A model generated the notes under the pieces. The model did not search any database. It was not told where the DNA came from and saw nothing but the letters and a program-made list of their open reading frames with translations. A program made the position numbers and the translations under genes. From Chelonoidis abingdonii (taxonomy: Eukaryota > Chordata > Testudines > Testudinidae): a stretch of 64,000 nucleotides of DNA. This document shows, piece after piece, positions 11,692-24,440 of the stretch (position 1 is its first letter; each line of letters begins with the position of its first letter). The stretch spans positions 38,879,191-38,943,190 of the forward strand of contig NC_133774.1 of assembly GCF_003597395.2 (NCBI RefSeq), read 5' to 3'.

Positions 11692-12671
11692 GGCTACAGG
11701 TTTAAAAGTAACAATACATGAGTTATTAGCTACAGTGAATTCTAGAGTTAAATAATTTTAATTCTCGTTTGCTAATTATCTAAAAATATTTATAGTTCTG
11801 GCTTTTCTGTTTGTTTTTCCTTCCAATGGGAATATTCCTGTGTATAAAAAATTACCCTTGTGTGTAAGTGTTTGTAGGATTGAGGCCTACAGGGGAAACC
11901 AATTAATAAAACTTAACCTCTCCCTTCTAAGTGAACACACCTCTGCTACACAAGATTTAATCACTGAATATAACTGTTGTTCATTTCAAAATCAAAGCAT
12001 AGGCAAATGTGTGATCATGCAAGGAATGAAATCCACTATGCCTATTTTTAATATATCATGCTAGACTACTACAGAAATAGATCAGACCTAACTTTTAAAA
12101 TAATTCCAAAGTTATTTTATTTTTAAAACTGGAATGCATAGAATACGTTAATTATAACAGTTTCATTACATTAAAATATGAAAAAACAAACAAATATCCT
12201 ACTAATAATGATATATTATTTATTGTTACAGCATCCCTGTTCTGGTAAAAACAGTAAAATATTATTAGATATAGAACAGATTATGCACTATACGGCATAG
12301 TACTCTGTTCTACCTCCAATAAAAAATAAGCGGTTGGTAGGCCTTGGCCTTTACTGACTACCTTTAATAACAATTGAGCTACCATCACCAAGTGGCTTAG
12401 AGTTACATGAAACAAAGCCTTCTGCACAACTGAAGCAATTAAGGAAGCCTAGAAATAAACTCAGATCTGTTCCAAATTCCATCACCCAATTTCAGCAGTG
12501 ATGACTACATTAACTAAAATTTATTGCTGTGTTATTTGCATAATGAAAATGTATCTAACAAGAAAAAAAGAACTCTTTCTGAAGAACATATTACAAAGGT
12601 AAGTGGGGGGATGTGTGACTGGGATGATGTGTGCAGCTTATATAAAATGCCCAATTCCAGAATCTTTATTA

Positions 12672-12801
12672 AGGCCCCAATCCTGCAAGCTGATCTGCCT
12701 AGGTAGATCCCTGCAGCCTCTCAGAGCCCTAGTGATGTCAACAGTGCTCTGCATAAACGCAAGGATTTGCATGTTCAAATCCTTTTGCAGGATGAGGGCC
12801 T
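12672..12801. repeat. Palindromic MITE-like repeat, 130 bp
   Basis: Inverted ends ggccccaatcctgcaa and ttgcaggatgagggcc enclose a short interior with dyad symmetry. No transposase and no clear duplication. Confidence 0.55.
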
Positions 12802-13105
12802 ACGTTTTTATTCAATCCATAACTCAGGCAAAGTTCCCCTTTAAAGCCAATAGGTGTTTTGTCCCAGTACAAAAATCAGTCAACCTAACCTAGTCTGTCT
12901 GCTTACTGTTTTCCTAGGGAGCTCACAACCTGTCTTATTTGAATGTTATATAGTGTAATTAAGATTGGCATAAAGATGTCTAGAAAAAGTAAATTTGATA
13001 ATGCATCAACTTTTTTCCAGACCTAGGGTGGACGTTTTCCTTACTGGGCCAATTTTTCTGCAGATATAACTCAATTCAAGTTAATAGAGTTACAGCTATA
13101 GATAA

Positions 13106-13140
13106 CGTGTGTGTGTGTGTGGTGTGTGTGGGTGTGCGTG
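13106..13140. repeat. GT microsatellite
   Basis: An imperfect GT run with single-base breaks. Confidence 0.85.
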
Positions 13141-13539
13141 TTTGTTTTCTTGTTGGGGGCCTAATAGGTCTAGAAGGAATATTGCAATATTTTCTGTTGC
13201 TATTTCAGCTGTAATTCCTTGTGTTCAGTTATTGTGGGAAAGCATTTGCAATTTGGCTATCTGACAATGGTTAGGCTCAGTCTTTTCTCCTCCAATAAAA
13301 GGAGAACAGAGAAAACCTTATCGCCAACTCTCAAGAGTTTCAACCAGTGCCCTGTCAGCTGCACGGTTTCAGACTATCAGCTTTTATGGTGGGTCATGAA
13401 TGACAAGATGATCTCTAATGCAGGTAGGTGCCAATCCAGTCCTGACAGACCTATTTGGATCCCAGGTAAACACTGTACTATTGATTAGCTCACTCAAGTT
13501 CTCATAACTATATTTTATTAATATTCATTTTGTGACACA

Positions 13540-13815
13540 GAATCATAGACTTTAAGGTCAGAAGGGACCAATATGATTGTCTAGTCTGACCTCCTGCACA
13601 ACACAGGCTGCAGAATCTCACCTACCCACTCCCACAACTAACCCTTAACCTATGTCTGAGCCACTGAAGTCCTCAAATCATAGTTTAAAGACTTCAAGGT
13701 GCAGAGAATCCTCCAGCAAGTGACCCAGGCCCCACGCTGCAGAGGAAGGCGAAACCCCCCCAGGGCCTCTGCCAATCTGCCCTGGAGCAAAATTCCTTCC
13801 TGACACTAAATATGG
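13540..13815 (-). mobile_element. CR1 LINE 3' end
   Basis: The plus strand reads agaatcatagactttaaggt, then gaagggaccaatatgat and tctagtctgacctcctgcac, the antisense of the CR1 3' untranslated end with its tctatga-type tail. The body continues to the ttccttcctgacacta block. A partial LTR starts immediately after. Confidence 0.85.
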
Positions 13816-13816
13816 C

Positions 13817-13995
13817 TGTCATAAACAGATAGTAGGAGTTAACAGAACAGAAGTACTTTATATCTCTTTTGACTGTAAAGGGTTAACAAGTTCTAAACCT
13901 GGCTGTCACCTGACCAGAGGACCAATCAGGGGACAGGATACTTCAAGATAAGAGACAGGAAACAATGGGTGTGACCATGGGGCCCTTCATATATA
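13817..13995 (+). mobile_element. Partial LTR, TGTCATAAACAG family
   Basis: It starts tgtcataaacagatag as the solo LTR at 15487 does, and shares aaagggttaacaa and cacctgaccagaggaccaat. It ends near 13995 after tatataaactg, so the 3' three-quarters are missing. It abuts the CR1 end at 13815. Confidence 0.7.
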
Positions 13996-14068
13996 AACTG
14001 TAACATCACCCGAAAATGAGATTACTCATCTTATTACTTCATATGCATATATGGTAAGTTGTGCCTAC

Positions 14069-14105
14069 CTGAGCAAATGGAGTCACAATCAAGTCATCTC
14101 CATGT
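14069..14105 (-). CDS. PDE4D: PDE4D coding micro-exon, 37 bp: middle of UCR1
   Basis: This micro-exon encodes HGDDLIVTPFAQ, a near-invariant part of UCR1 in PDE4 enzymes. UCR1 binds UCR2 to control dimerisation and activity, and phosphorylation just upstream loosens that contact. The first base completes the Ile codon split from the 192-bp exon, and the exon ends on a full codon (CAG). The acceptor is tttttcag and the donor gtaggc. It is far too short to appear as an open reading frame; I identified it from the translated motif and the splice sites. It lies 21.8 kb downstream of the 192-bp exon and 4.0 kb upstream of the next exon. Confidence 0.96.
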
Positions 14106-15486
14106 CTGAAAAATAAACAAAATTATAAATTAGATGTTATTGATGACTATTCTCATTGAAGCTACTTTAAAAAAATCAGGACGTAAATTAAGGCTTATAC
14201 ATTACTTTAGTTAACCTCAGTCTTATTCCTCAGCATCCATTCATCCCAACTGCTTTAAAAATGCCTCTGAAAGGAAAACATTTAGCAGCTGTCCAATCAT
14301 GCAGTGTCTTTATGGGACCGCTGGAGAACCAGTTGATTTTTACGCTGCGTGTTGGACAGATGAACACAGACAGACAGACTGGATGAATCAGCAAAGATCA
14401 CATTCCCAAACTTCCATTTCCACCCACTTTGAAACTAAATGGAATCATTTTCATATAAGAGTTAACCAGGCATGCCTATGTGTCTGGTAGCACCCAAAAT
14501 TAGTTTTGGTGGAGGGACACAGCCCACCTAAATATTGAAAGTGATTTGCATTAAGTGTTACTAACAGATTATAATTTGTGAGCATTGGACAAGCTAGTAA
14601 CTGCAGATGACTGGGGACTACATCACAGACTAATAAAAACCTAGTTAAACTTTTAAACTGACTCACAAATCTGAAGTTATATGGGAGTGTTACTTAATGT
14701 GTGCTGTTGCTGTAGCAACCGCACCCACACCATGCTAGGTGATGTAGGCGCAAGGTGTCATAATGATGTGTCAACGGAGGAGGGAGGGAAAGGGGACTAT
14801 CATCTCTTCAGTAATGAAAACTTCTTGCTAGAGGAAACTGAGTTACCGTCTAAAGTAAATCCCACTTCCCTGATGAATAAAATGTCAAAATTACACATAA
14901 ACTACCACATATAGTCATGGCCTGTGTGGAATATTTTGCATTTAGTTACCAGAGGTACTGAGTAGCCACAGAGTGAAGAAACTTGGGAGGGCTGATGTAT
15001 ACATACAGTTTATTCGTTCTTTAATTACGTTTTCAAAAAACTATGACTGATAATGAATATACTGTAAGTAACTCATGACAGATATATACATAGTCCGATA
15101 AGTCATCATTTGAAATATTTTTCCCCAGATATGCTCCAATAACTATATATAAACTGCTGCATGGTCTATGAACAATTTGTCCAACATTACTTTTACGGAA
15201 TAAGGGCTCTAATCCTAGTTACCTGGCACCCATGTTCTTTTCAGAAAAAATAATAATGCTAGCTTTATCCAACTAGCTGGAGCTAGGAGTTTCTAATTAT
15301 TATTTTTAAAATAAGGCAAAAAGAACAGTCATTAAAAGCCAGAAAATGATTCACAAAGAAATAATTTAATAAGAATTTGTTTTTAATATGCCTGAGTTCT
15401 TGGTGATTTATAGGTTTTGCAACATCGTGGTCCCAAAAAGCTCTGAATATAAGCAGATAGGCCCAGATCAAATAGAAATTAGGAGC

Positions 15487-16325
15487 TGTCATAAACAGAT
15501 AGCTAAGGGTTAATGTTTCTTTCACCTGTAAAGGGTTAACAAAGGAAACCAAACACCTGACCAGAGGACCAATCAGGAAACCGGATTTTTCAAAGCTCAG
15601 GGAGGGAAGTGTTTGGTCTGAGTCTTTGGCTGTCTCCGGCTAGGAGGAGGGTCTTTCTATCTTCAAGCTTCTAAATCTCTGTGTCCCAGTTGTAAGTAAC
15701 AGGTATAAGCAATAAGCTTTTATTGGTTTTTTTTGTTTTACATTGTGTAAGTGCTGAAATGTTATTGTAATTTCTTTTTGATAAGGTGTTTATTTCAGTT
15801 TTTTATTTTAAGCAATTGACCTGATATTGTCAACTGATACAGAGACTATGTTTATGTGTTCTTCTTTCTTATATAAAGCTTTCTTTTTGAAGGACCTTGT
15901 TGAGTTTTCCTCTGGGTAGGCTAAGGAACGAAGGGAAGGGACAATCTCCTTTGTGTTAGATTACGGAGGTGAATCTGTCCCCTCAGGGGAAGAAGGAGGG
16001 GGAGGTAAATTTGCCCTCTCTGTTTTGTGAATTCAAGGAGTTTAAGTAAGTAATCTTTCAGGATAACCCCGGAGGGGAAGCCTGGGGAGGAAGTAAAGAG
16101 GAAGACAAAGGAGGAGGTTATTTCCTCTTTGTTGTAAGACTCAGGCATCTGAGTCCTTGGGATCCCCCCAGGGAACGTTTGGGAAGACCCGAGGGAGTAG
16201 CCCTGGAAAATGTCCCTGGCTGGTGCAGCGATTCAGATCTAAGCTGGTAATTAAGCTTAGAGGGTTCATGCTAGCTTCTCAGTTTATGAACGCTAAGGTT
16301 CAAATCTGAGCAGGAAGCTACGACA
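15487..16325 (+). mobile_element. Solo LTR of an endogenous retrovirus-like element, 839 bp
   Basis: It starts TGTCATAAACAG and ends AAGCTACGACA (inverted TGTC...GACA termini), flanked by a perfect 5-bp duplication GGAGC (15482-15486 and 16326-16330). The length, TG...CA ends and 5-bp duplication fit a solo LTR left by recombination between two LTRs. A TATA-like tatataaag lies near 15870. No coding region remains. Partial copies occur at 5970 and 13817. Confidence 0.85.
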
Positions 16326-16649
16326 GGAGCCTAAATACCTTTGAATTTCTGGGACATTGCAACAAAGGATGGGGAATAGGATGAAAAAAAAATTAAGTGA
16401 GTGACCAGTGATGTCTAGCATACACTTTACTAGCTGCTTTTATTGTCATCGCCTGTGTTAATATTTATGTGAATGGAAAAGTAGGTTTTAAGGGGGAAGA
16501 AGTGTGTATTTTAAGCGGGGGAGGTCTTGCAGAAGTAGGTGAAGGCATGGCTGACATGGTCAGGGAAGGAGCTGGCAAAGCTCTTAAGGGGTCTAATTTA
16601 TTTAACAAAAGGCCAAATGTGGTATGCAAACAAGACTTTACCCCAGCAT

Positions 16650-18480
16650 CCTAGCTAGGTGCAAGTGGGGATGAGTTCACTCTAATCTGTCTGCCCTACC
16701 TAAGTCCATCCACTACCTCTGTCTTAGGCTCTTTACCAGTAAGGCCCTCTTGACCTGGGATGAGCCCCTGGAGCCATGCATCTTGCCATCACCTGGAAGA
16801 GGGTTCCTTTTCTGGGTTCAGGGTCCCCACAGAGGTCAAACCATAGCAACTCTTCTGTGAAACGGCATATAGTTCCTGTTGCTGTCTGATAATCAGACAG
16901 GTCTCCCTAGGGGCTTGGTACTCATAGCTCTTCCTTCCTTTTCAGAACATTCTGTGTCTTGCAGCACTCTTCTTCGGTTCCCTTTCCTGCTGAGCTCCCT
17001 AACCAACAGAGGCTGCCCTAGCTGTAGGCAGACTTGGATGGAGATTTCTCTGATGGATGAGGCTGGCAGGATGGATGAAACCAGATGAGGTTCTGAAGAG
17101 CAGGAAGGAACCAACCCATTGATGGAACCATCTGAGGTTCTGAAGAGCAGGAAATGGCTGCCAGCTGGGCTGCCAGGGAAGCACTCCCACCCCTTCCCCA
17201 GCTGCTCCCCACCCTCTGGATGGGCAAGATTGTAGCTGCGGCTCAAGGTTGCTCCTTGGCAGTACTTCAAGCATGGCTGTGGCTTTGGCCATAAGTGTCA
17301 CTACCTGCCCAGCTCCATGTCAGCACTTAGCTCACATCTTCCACTCCGCATCTGTCCTCCACAAGCCAGGCTGCTCAGGCAGCCATTGGCGCCTGCCTTG
17401 GGTCCAGCTTCCACCCTGGACTTACACTGTGGCTGGTCCTTCAACTCCAGTGTCCTCGGCTCCCAGCAAGCAGCTCATTCAGAATGGTGCAGGTGGCAGA
17501 CTGTGGGGGAGCAGATGTGGCTGCTGTGCTGCATGGCAGGTGCAGTCTGTGGGCGTGAAGAGCCAGGCAGGGGTGTGGACGGGGGTGCACAAGTGCTGGT
17601 AACTGGGCAGGTGATGATGGCCGGAGACAGGCAGGGAACTGGGTGGTGCAGGGGCCAAGGTGTTGGGCTGAGCTGGGCGTGGGGGCAGGGTGAAGATGCA
17701 GGGACCAGGGTGCATGGACCCCCCACTCTATCCTGTGAGAAGAAGCTTGCCACCCCCTATGCAAGGGGGATCAGCTTCCCCAGTTCAGGTAGTTTTGTAG
17801 AGAGTGGGGGCACCACAGTGCCTGTTAACCGGGGCCCTATGGGCTGAGAGCTGCCCTTGTTGGTGCCCAGATCCTGTTATGGTTGAGCTGAGCAGTTCCA
17901 AGGGTGCGGAGCTGAGGCTTGCTCCGCTTTGAGGCTCAGGGAGCAGGTGTCAATCTGTCTGGATAGGACAACTGGGAAGTGTGGCCCCCACTGGGGAGCA
18001 AGTCTTGGCTGCTTGCAGGGCCTTTCATCCTGGCCTGGCTCAGTCCTTCCAGGTGTTAGACTGTTCCCATCCCACAGAGTCTGTCACTGGGCCCAGCAGC
18101 CTCTACAGCCCTAGGCCGGGGTCTGCCCTGACAGTTTCTGACCTAACTGCACAAGTTTCTTGGGGGCATTGCGACAGCAGGGGAGGCTCTGAGGGTCTGT
18201 CACAAACTATTACGAAGCGAAGAGGTGAGCAGACTGTCTTGAAGAGCCTGTGCTAACCAGCTCTCCTGAGGAGTCCCTCTCCTCAGGCGCTCCCTGTCTT
18301 CTGGAACCTCCTAAGTGAGCCCTCATAACCCTTTACTAGACCGAAGTGTTCCTTAGCTAATTAACTGCCACTAGGCAATTAAGTACTCACAGGTAGGTCT
18401 GGGTTGGTTCATTCTCTTTAGCAGAGCCTGACACAGGTAGGCTGAATGCCTGACCCACTCAGAAGGCCAGTTACTCTGTG
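16650..18480. other. GC-rich unassigned block, probably old repeat
   Basis: GC content is clearly higher than in the surroundings. The 20-bp unit gaggttctgaagagcaggaa occurs twice, 45 bp apart (about 17088 and 17133). Long reading frames exist on both strands (up to 176 residues), but they overlap antisense, have no recognisable domain and owe their length to base composition. I could not assign a family. Confidence 0.4.
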
Positions 18481-18499
18481 ACAATCACCATCCTCTTCA

Positions 18500-18620
18500 T
18501 AACAACCCTTAACATAGTTAAAGACTATTATCATGTCCCTGCTCAGTCTTCTTTTCTCAAGACTAAACATGCCCAGTCTTTCTCATTTCCATTCATTGTT
18601 GTCTATGAGCTATGTAATGT
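18500..18620 (-). mobile_element. CR1 LINE scrap
   Basis: The plus strand gives agactattatcatgtccctg, then cagtcttcttttctcaagac and aaacatgcccagtct, the antisense of the CR1 region encoding the conserved end of ORF2. Confidence 0.65.
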
Positions 18621-19303
18621 TCTTTAGTGACAGAATGAAACAACATTTCATAAGGATGCACTGTGGCAAGGTCTCTGCTTGTGAATCCCCTTTTCCTTCA
18701 CTCCCCTGCGCTACGATTTGGGATCTCTCTTGCAGGGCTACACTCTAGTCTATATCTAGCCTACATACAGATGATGCTTCTCACACCTCCAGACTAGAGG
18801 AAGTCATGTTATTTGCTGCATAATAGCTTGCTCACCTCCTTCTCAATAAAACCTGGTTGCTTGTTTGGCCTTTTAACTGTCTGTGCATCAGCTGGAATCC
18901 CTGAATTTTCAAGCAAGTCACTCTCCTGTCTGTCTGATATCAATCCAATCTATCTGCCACTTGGGTCAAAAGCATATAAACAGCTGTGCATGTCCATAAA
19001 AATAAGACCAAGCAGCATGTTTTTTGAAAGGTCTGATCCTCAGTGCAACCCGGTCACTGGGTGCAGAGGTCCTGTCATAAAATCAATGTCTAAGGAGTTC
19101 TTATTAATCTATCCTGATCCCCAACCTTGGTGAAGCTGAGTCATGGAAACAAAAGAGTTAGTTATCAAAGTTATCTAAGGTAGTGGTGAGCGGTCAGTAA
19201 TGTCCCCAACATTTCAAGTCACTGCTGCCTCTACCCAAAATTGGGAGGGAAATTAGGAGATGCATCCTCTTCCTACTGCCAAAAGCTCCAGTCCTCTCAT
19301 GGG

Positions 19304-19749
19304 TAAGGCTAAGATTTTGTCATGTTTATTTTAAGTAAAAGTCATGGACAGGTCTCAGGCAATAAACAAAAATTCACAGGAGGCATGACCTGTCTGTGAC
19401 TTTTGCTGCTGTGGCTCCATGGTTTCCCCCACCACCATGGTGGCTAGGAGCTGTGGGGTTCCCCCTCCACCCATGGCGGCTGGAAGCTGCAGAGTGACCA
19501 TATTTCCCAAAGAGAAAACGGGACACCCCAGCTGTTTGCCCGAGGCACCTCCCTCCCCTTGCGCAAGGCTGTTGATGGAACTTTGCCCAGTGGTTCCTGT
19601 CACTTGTCGCTGCTGTCGCTGGAACCCTGCGAGGGCCCCACTGGCTATCACCTCCAACCCCTGGGGCTGCAGCAGAAATTGTCAGGGAGGTCTCTGGAAG
19701 TAATGGATTCCATGATTTCCATGACCTCCATGACATAAATGTAGCCTTA
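19304..19749. mobile_element. Non-autonomous DNA transposon with 8-11-bp duplication
   Basis: The termini are inverted (17 of 21 positions match), starting TAAGGCTA at each end. The flanks are CTCATGGG at 19296 and 19750; the identity can be extended to 11 bp because both copies are followed by TAA. Eight bases would suit hAT; 9-11 would suit a Mutator-like element. The interior is GC-rich with no transposase; the frames inside are chance. Confidence 0.7.
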
Positions 19750-19944
19750 CTCATGGGTAACAAATATTCAGAGTGCCTCCCATACCTTACAAGTGGAAAA
19801 TACTTCAAATTTCTACTACTCAACTACCAAAATTCCTGGCTTCCCAAACTACCACCTGTCTTCCATAATGTAGTTATGAGCTGTCAATATAAAAATCAGC
19901 AACACATTAAAAATTTCAGGGCAGCTCAAAATACATAATCTTTG

Positions 19945-21125
19945 AAGTGTGGGGCTGCAAGGGATCTCGTGAGATCATCAAGTCCAGGTGCTGAGGTAGG
20001 AATAAGTAAACCTAGACCATCCCTGACAGGTATTTGTCCAACCTGTTCTTAAAAATTTCTAGTGATGGGGATTCCACAACTTCCCTTGGAAGCTTGTTCC
20101 AGTGTTTAACTACTTTTATAAAGTTTATCCAAATATCTAAACTTAGTCTCCCTTGCTGCAGATGTAGCTTGTTATTTGTTGTCCCACCTTCTGTGGACAT
20201 AGAGGACAATTGATCACTATCCATTTTCTAACAGCCCTTTACATATTTGAAGACTGTTATCAGGTGTCCTCTCACTCTTTTTTTCTCAAGAATAAACATG
20301 CCAATTTTTTTAACCTTTCTTCATAAGTCAGGTTCTCTCAACCTTTTATCATTTTTGCTGTTGTTCTCTGAATTCTCTCCAATTTGTCCACATCTTTCCT
20401 AAAGTGTGTCACCGAGAATTGGACACAGTACTCCTGCTGAGGCCCCACCAGTGCCTAGCAGAGTGGGACAGTTACTTCCCAGGTCTCACATATGATGCTC
20501 CCATTATTACATCCCAGAATGAGCTTAACTTTTTTGTAACTGCATCACATGTTCAGCTCATATTTAATTTGTGATCCACTATAACTCCCAGATCTTTTTC
20601 TGCAGTATTACCATCTAGCCAGTTATTCCCCATTTGTGGTCGTGCATTTGATTTTTTCCTCCCTGCGCGTAGTACTTTGTTGATTTCAGATCAATTATCC
20701 AATTTGTCAAGGTTCTTTGGAATTCTAATCCTGTCCTCCAAAGTGCAAACAACCCCAACTTCATTGGCAAATTTTACAAGCGTACTCTCCACTCTGTTAT
20801 CCAAGTCATTAATGAAAATATTGAACAATACCAGACCCAGGACTGATCCCCATGAGACATCACTAGACACACCCTCCCATGTTGACAGCAAACTATTGAT
20901 CAGCTACTCTTTAAATATGGTCTTTCAACCAGTTGTGCACCTACCTTATATTAATTTCATCTAGATTGCATTTCCCTAGATTGCTTATCAGAATGTCTTG
21001 CGGGACTGTGTCAAAAGCCTTGTTAAAATCAAGATATATAATGTCTACTGCTTCTCCCCATCTCCTATGCTAGTAGCCCTGTCAGAAAAGGAAGTAATGT
21101 ATCCTTTCATGTATCATAAACTCTC
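19945..21125 (-). pseudogene. CR1 LINE, 3' 1.2 kb with dead reverse transcriptase
   Basis: On the minus strand from 20891 downward, VLGLVLFNIFINDLD and STLVKFANEVGV match the CR1 RT (usual GSVLGPVLFNIFINDLD and FADD). The FADD catalytic pair is FANE here, so the enzyme is inactive as read. Further down VVKHWNKLPREVVESPSLEI (below 20224) marks the end of ORF2, and the 3' untranslated end runs to about 19945. Several frames are broken. Confidence 0.88.
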
Positions 21126-24100
21126 CTTTTTACTAAAAATTATTTAAAAAAAATAAATAGGAGCACAGGTGAGGGAATGCCACTCCCAGAGCATTCCAAG
21201 TACTTCCTAGAATCCAATGAGACCTCCGGCATAGATGTACTCAAGGGATTGGACTGTATCATGGTTTGGAGTCAATAGGGGGTTAAACTAAAGACGGCCC
21301 TTTCATGGTATTGTCTGGTCTGCTGGAAAGGCACCTGGATCTCTCCTGAAGGTTAACCCTGCCTCAGGAAGCATTAGCTACTGCAGCATCCCCTGCACTA
21401 TTGCTATGACTCAGTTGCAGAGGACTCAGCCAATCACAGCAAGTCATGCTGCCAGGTAGCAGCAGGGGCTGGAGCAGTAGCAGCACAGAAAGGCAGCCCC
21501 TCATGCACTATCTACTGTGCAAAGCTGCTGGAGCTCGTTTTTCGTACAGATCTTCAGACTCTATGGGATTCAAAAGCTATGCTTCCTGCTCATTCCATGC
21601 CCCATCCCTCTCCTCCCAAAGGAATAAATGCCAGCATATTTGAGAATTTGAATACTTTTTCCATGAGAGAGGATAATTTAGCCTTCTCTGGTGGTGGGGT
21701 TTTTTGTTTTTACTTCCTTCTACTATTTGAGTTCTTGATGCATTGTATTTCACTCAGCTGTGGAGGAATGCGGCAGCACTTTGCTCTTTAGAGTCGACAT
21801 TACTACATATTCGTTCAATCGACTAAAACTAATCAGGTATTTAATTTTCACATTTCAAAAGCTCCTTCAGTTAAGTATGCAATTTACAGGAATTGCAATT
21901 ATTCTGATAAAAGTGTATTACTGAGAGCTCAAGTACCAAAGCTTGCACAAAGCAAAGTAATCTATGGACCTGGATCTGGCTAGGCTTGTCCACAAAATGG
22001 GCAGGAATGGCCAGAGAGAGGGTGTCTCTAAAGCACCAGGGAGATGAAGTGATTAATTACAGCATCTCTCTCTTGGGAGTGGGCAATGATATCATACCAC
22101 AGGGGTGAATTTTTACGTGAGTACAAGTTGCCCCCCATTCCATACGTGGGGGATGACTCAAGCCCTATATCTTTGGATCTCATCTTAACAAAAATTAGGA
22201 AGTCAAACAAAGACAAAGATCCTTTTCATGCAAAACTGCAAAGCATATATGATTTCCTATTGACCTACAGGGTACTGCTGTGTATTAAAACACAACAACC
22301 TACAGTTATCCTGCTGTTTGCCTTTCAGATGGTATGGAGGCTGGTTGGAAACTGTCAGAATTCTGGTTAGCCTGGTGTCCCTCATCTATTTCCAGAAAGC
22401 AGAAAGAAGAAACGCAAGCCATGTAGAGTACAACACAAGCTTCTAAACTTAGGCAAGATTGTTAACCTTTAAGGCTGGGAGAAATGGTTTGGGTCCCTAT
22501 TATCATGACACAATTCAGCAGAATCCATGTTTACTCACTGGAATATCGGTATCTATCAGTTAATCTCTTTCTATGGAAGTCAGATATGAAAGTAGGTATG
22601 TAAAGAATAATTTTCTGCTAGCATCAGAAATTTGAAAATATTAGCTTAATTTGAAAAAAGACTATTCACAGAATAATTACTAGCAGGTGACTGTGAGCTT
22701 CACAAAACATGGGAAAAAATTTGCAAAACCAGAATTGAACAATTTTCATACACTTCCATTTATTTCTCATAACTTAGATGTTTGCGTGCAAAAAGGTATG
22801 GTGGCAAATTTTGCAAAAGCCACTGACGGAGCACTTGGACAGATTTAATAATAATTATAATTGAATTTGAAAAGTGTCTCCATGCTGAGGTATTCAGGGT
22901 GGTCAACATTTACTAAAATTTAGTGGCATAAAACTACATTAAGGTAAAGTTAAGGTTGCTTGATGGTATGTCGTCCCTGTGCAGAATGTTAACTTGAGCA
23001 AAACTTAAACTCCTGAAAACCAGGAAATTCACAGTTCCAATTGTCCATAAAATCTTAACTCTGCCTTATTTTAGCAATGCCCTGGTATACGTCATTAACA
23101 CACATAACTCTACTCTGCCAACCCCACAGTCACTGAAATGTACAAGCTCTTCATCTCCTTTTACAACCTATTCACTCTCACCCACAGGTTTCCATTTAAC
23201 ACTAGTCAAGGACAAAAAGGGGAAAACAATGTTCTCCATGGCACACCACCTTCCCTCTGTTCCTCTGGAGCTGGCAATAGTCAATGGAATTATTTACATC
23301 ACTCCAGGAGCAGTCATTGTGTTAGGCGTACCCATGTTAGGCTTACCAAATTTCAAAGCCATCTGAATAACAATTCAGATGTTAGAGCACTTACAAGAGT
23401 TGAGCTTTAAAGCATATGAAATGGTGAGAATTGGAACCCTCTAGCCATTTTTCTTTATTGGTGCAGAAAGAATGTACAGAATGTACATTTTCTTAAATAC
23501 CGTTTTCAATTAGGGTCTTCCGAAGATTTAGTGGGTGCTGTGCATTGCCTTGGATAGAACTCAACAGACAAACTATTTTGACCTACATCAATAGTTTGAT
23601 CTCAAGCTCTGGGCAAACAAGGTGCCTAGAAACTTTTTGTAAAATGGCTATTTTGGGGCAGCTTATATCTTTGCGGCCTCTTGGTCAAATTACCTCAAAG
23701 TTAGGGCACTAAACCCTACCCTACATCCAACTGAGGCACACCAAACTTCAAAGGAATCCAACTAAGCCTGTTTTTATGGAGGTCCTAGAATGGTCAGCCT
23801 TTAAACAGAAGTTGTGACTCAATCTGAACTATAGTGGCATGGCCACCCTATTATAATACAGAATAATTACAGACACAGAGAAACAGAAAAAAGAAACCCA
23901 AACAAACTATTCTATAAAAACAAGTAATGTAGAATTGTTTAACAAAATGGGCATAAGAAAATTGGATGCATACAGAACTGACAGAATACAACTGGAAAAA
24001 TAGTGTTTTCAGATTATTTTTACAATGGTGTGATATAGGTCAAGACAGACATTCATAAAGTGAGAGTCTCACATACACCCTTGGGACCACCACAGCAGTT

Positions 24101-24361
24101 AAAATGTCATCCTTCTGAAATATGAGTGTGAGCCTGCCAGGATGGAACTCCTGAGGAGGTGTCATGAATGAGGTCTCACTTCATTAAAGGCTGTTACCAC
24201 CAAAGGGGCCAGAATAAAATTGATTCATCATCCTACAGACAGATAACATAAAGAACACAATATGGCATAATATGCAATGATAACAGCTCAATCCTGTGAG
24301 TAGACAGGCTCTTGTATTTTGTACAGTTTCAAGTGGTGGAGAAGACCTGCTGAGAGCCCTA

Positions 24362-24440
24362 GCTAAGGGTACATCTAGACTATGAGTTAGAGGTTTGATT
24401 CCCATATCCCATAGGCATACTCGTGCAGCTCTCATCTACT
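24362..24440 (+). repeat. Possible MITE end
   Basis: The run aagggtacatctagactat resembles the terminal block of the MITEs at 42914 and 54620. The other end was not found. Confidence 0.35.

Noticed and set aside
11388..11699. 8-bp duplication for the hAT element at 11396
   Set aside because: ACCCTTAC and GGCTACAG do not match; the element is called on its ends and family likeness only.
17317..17847. 176-residue open reading frame
   Set aside because: It has no recognisable domain, overlaps other long frames on both strands, and lies in GC-rich repeat-like DNA where stops are rare.
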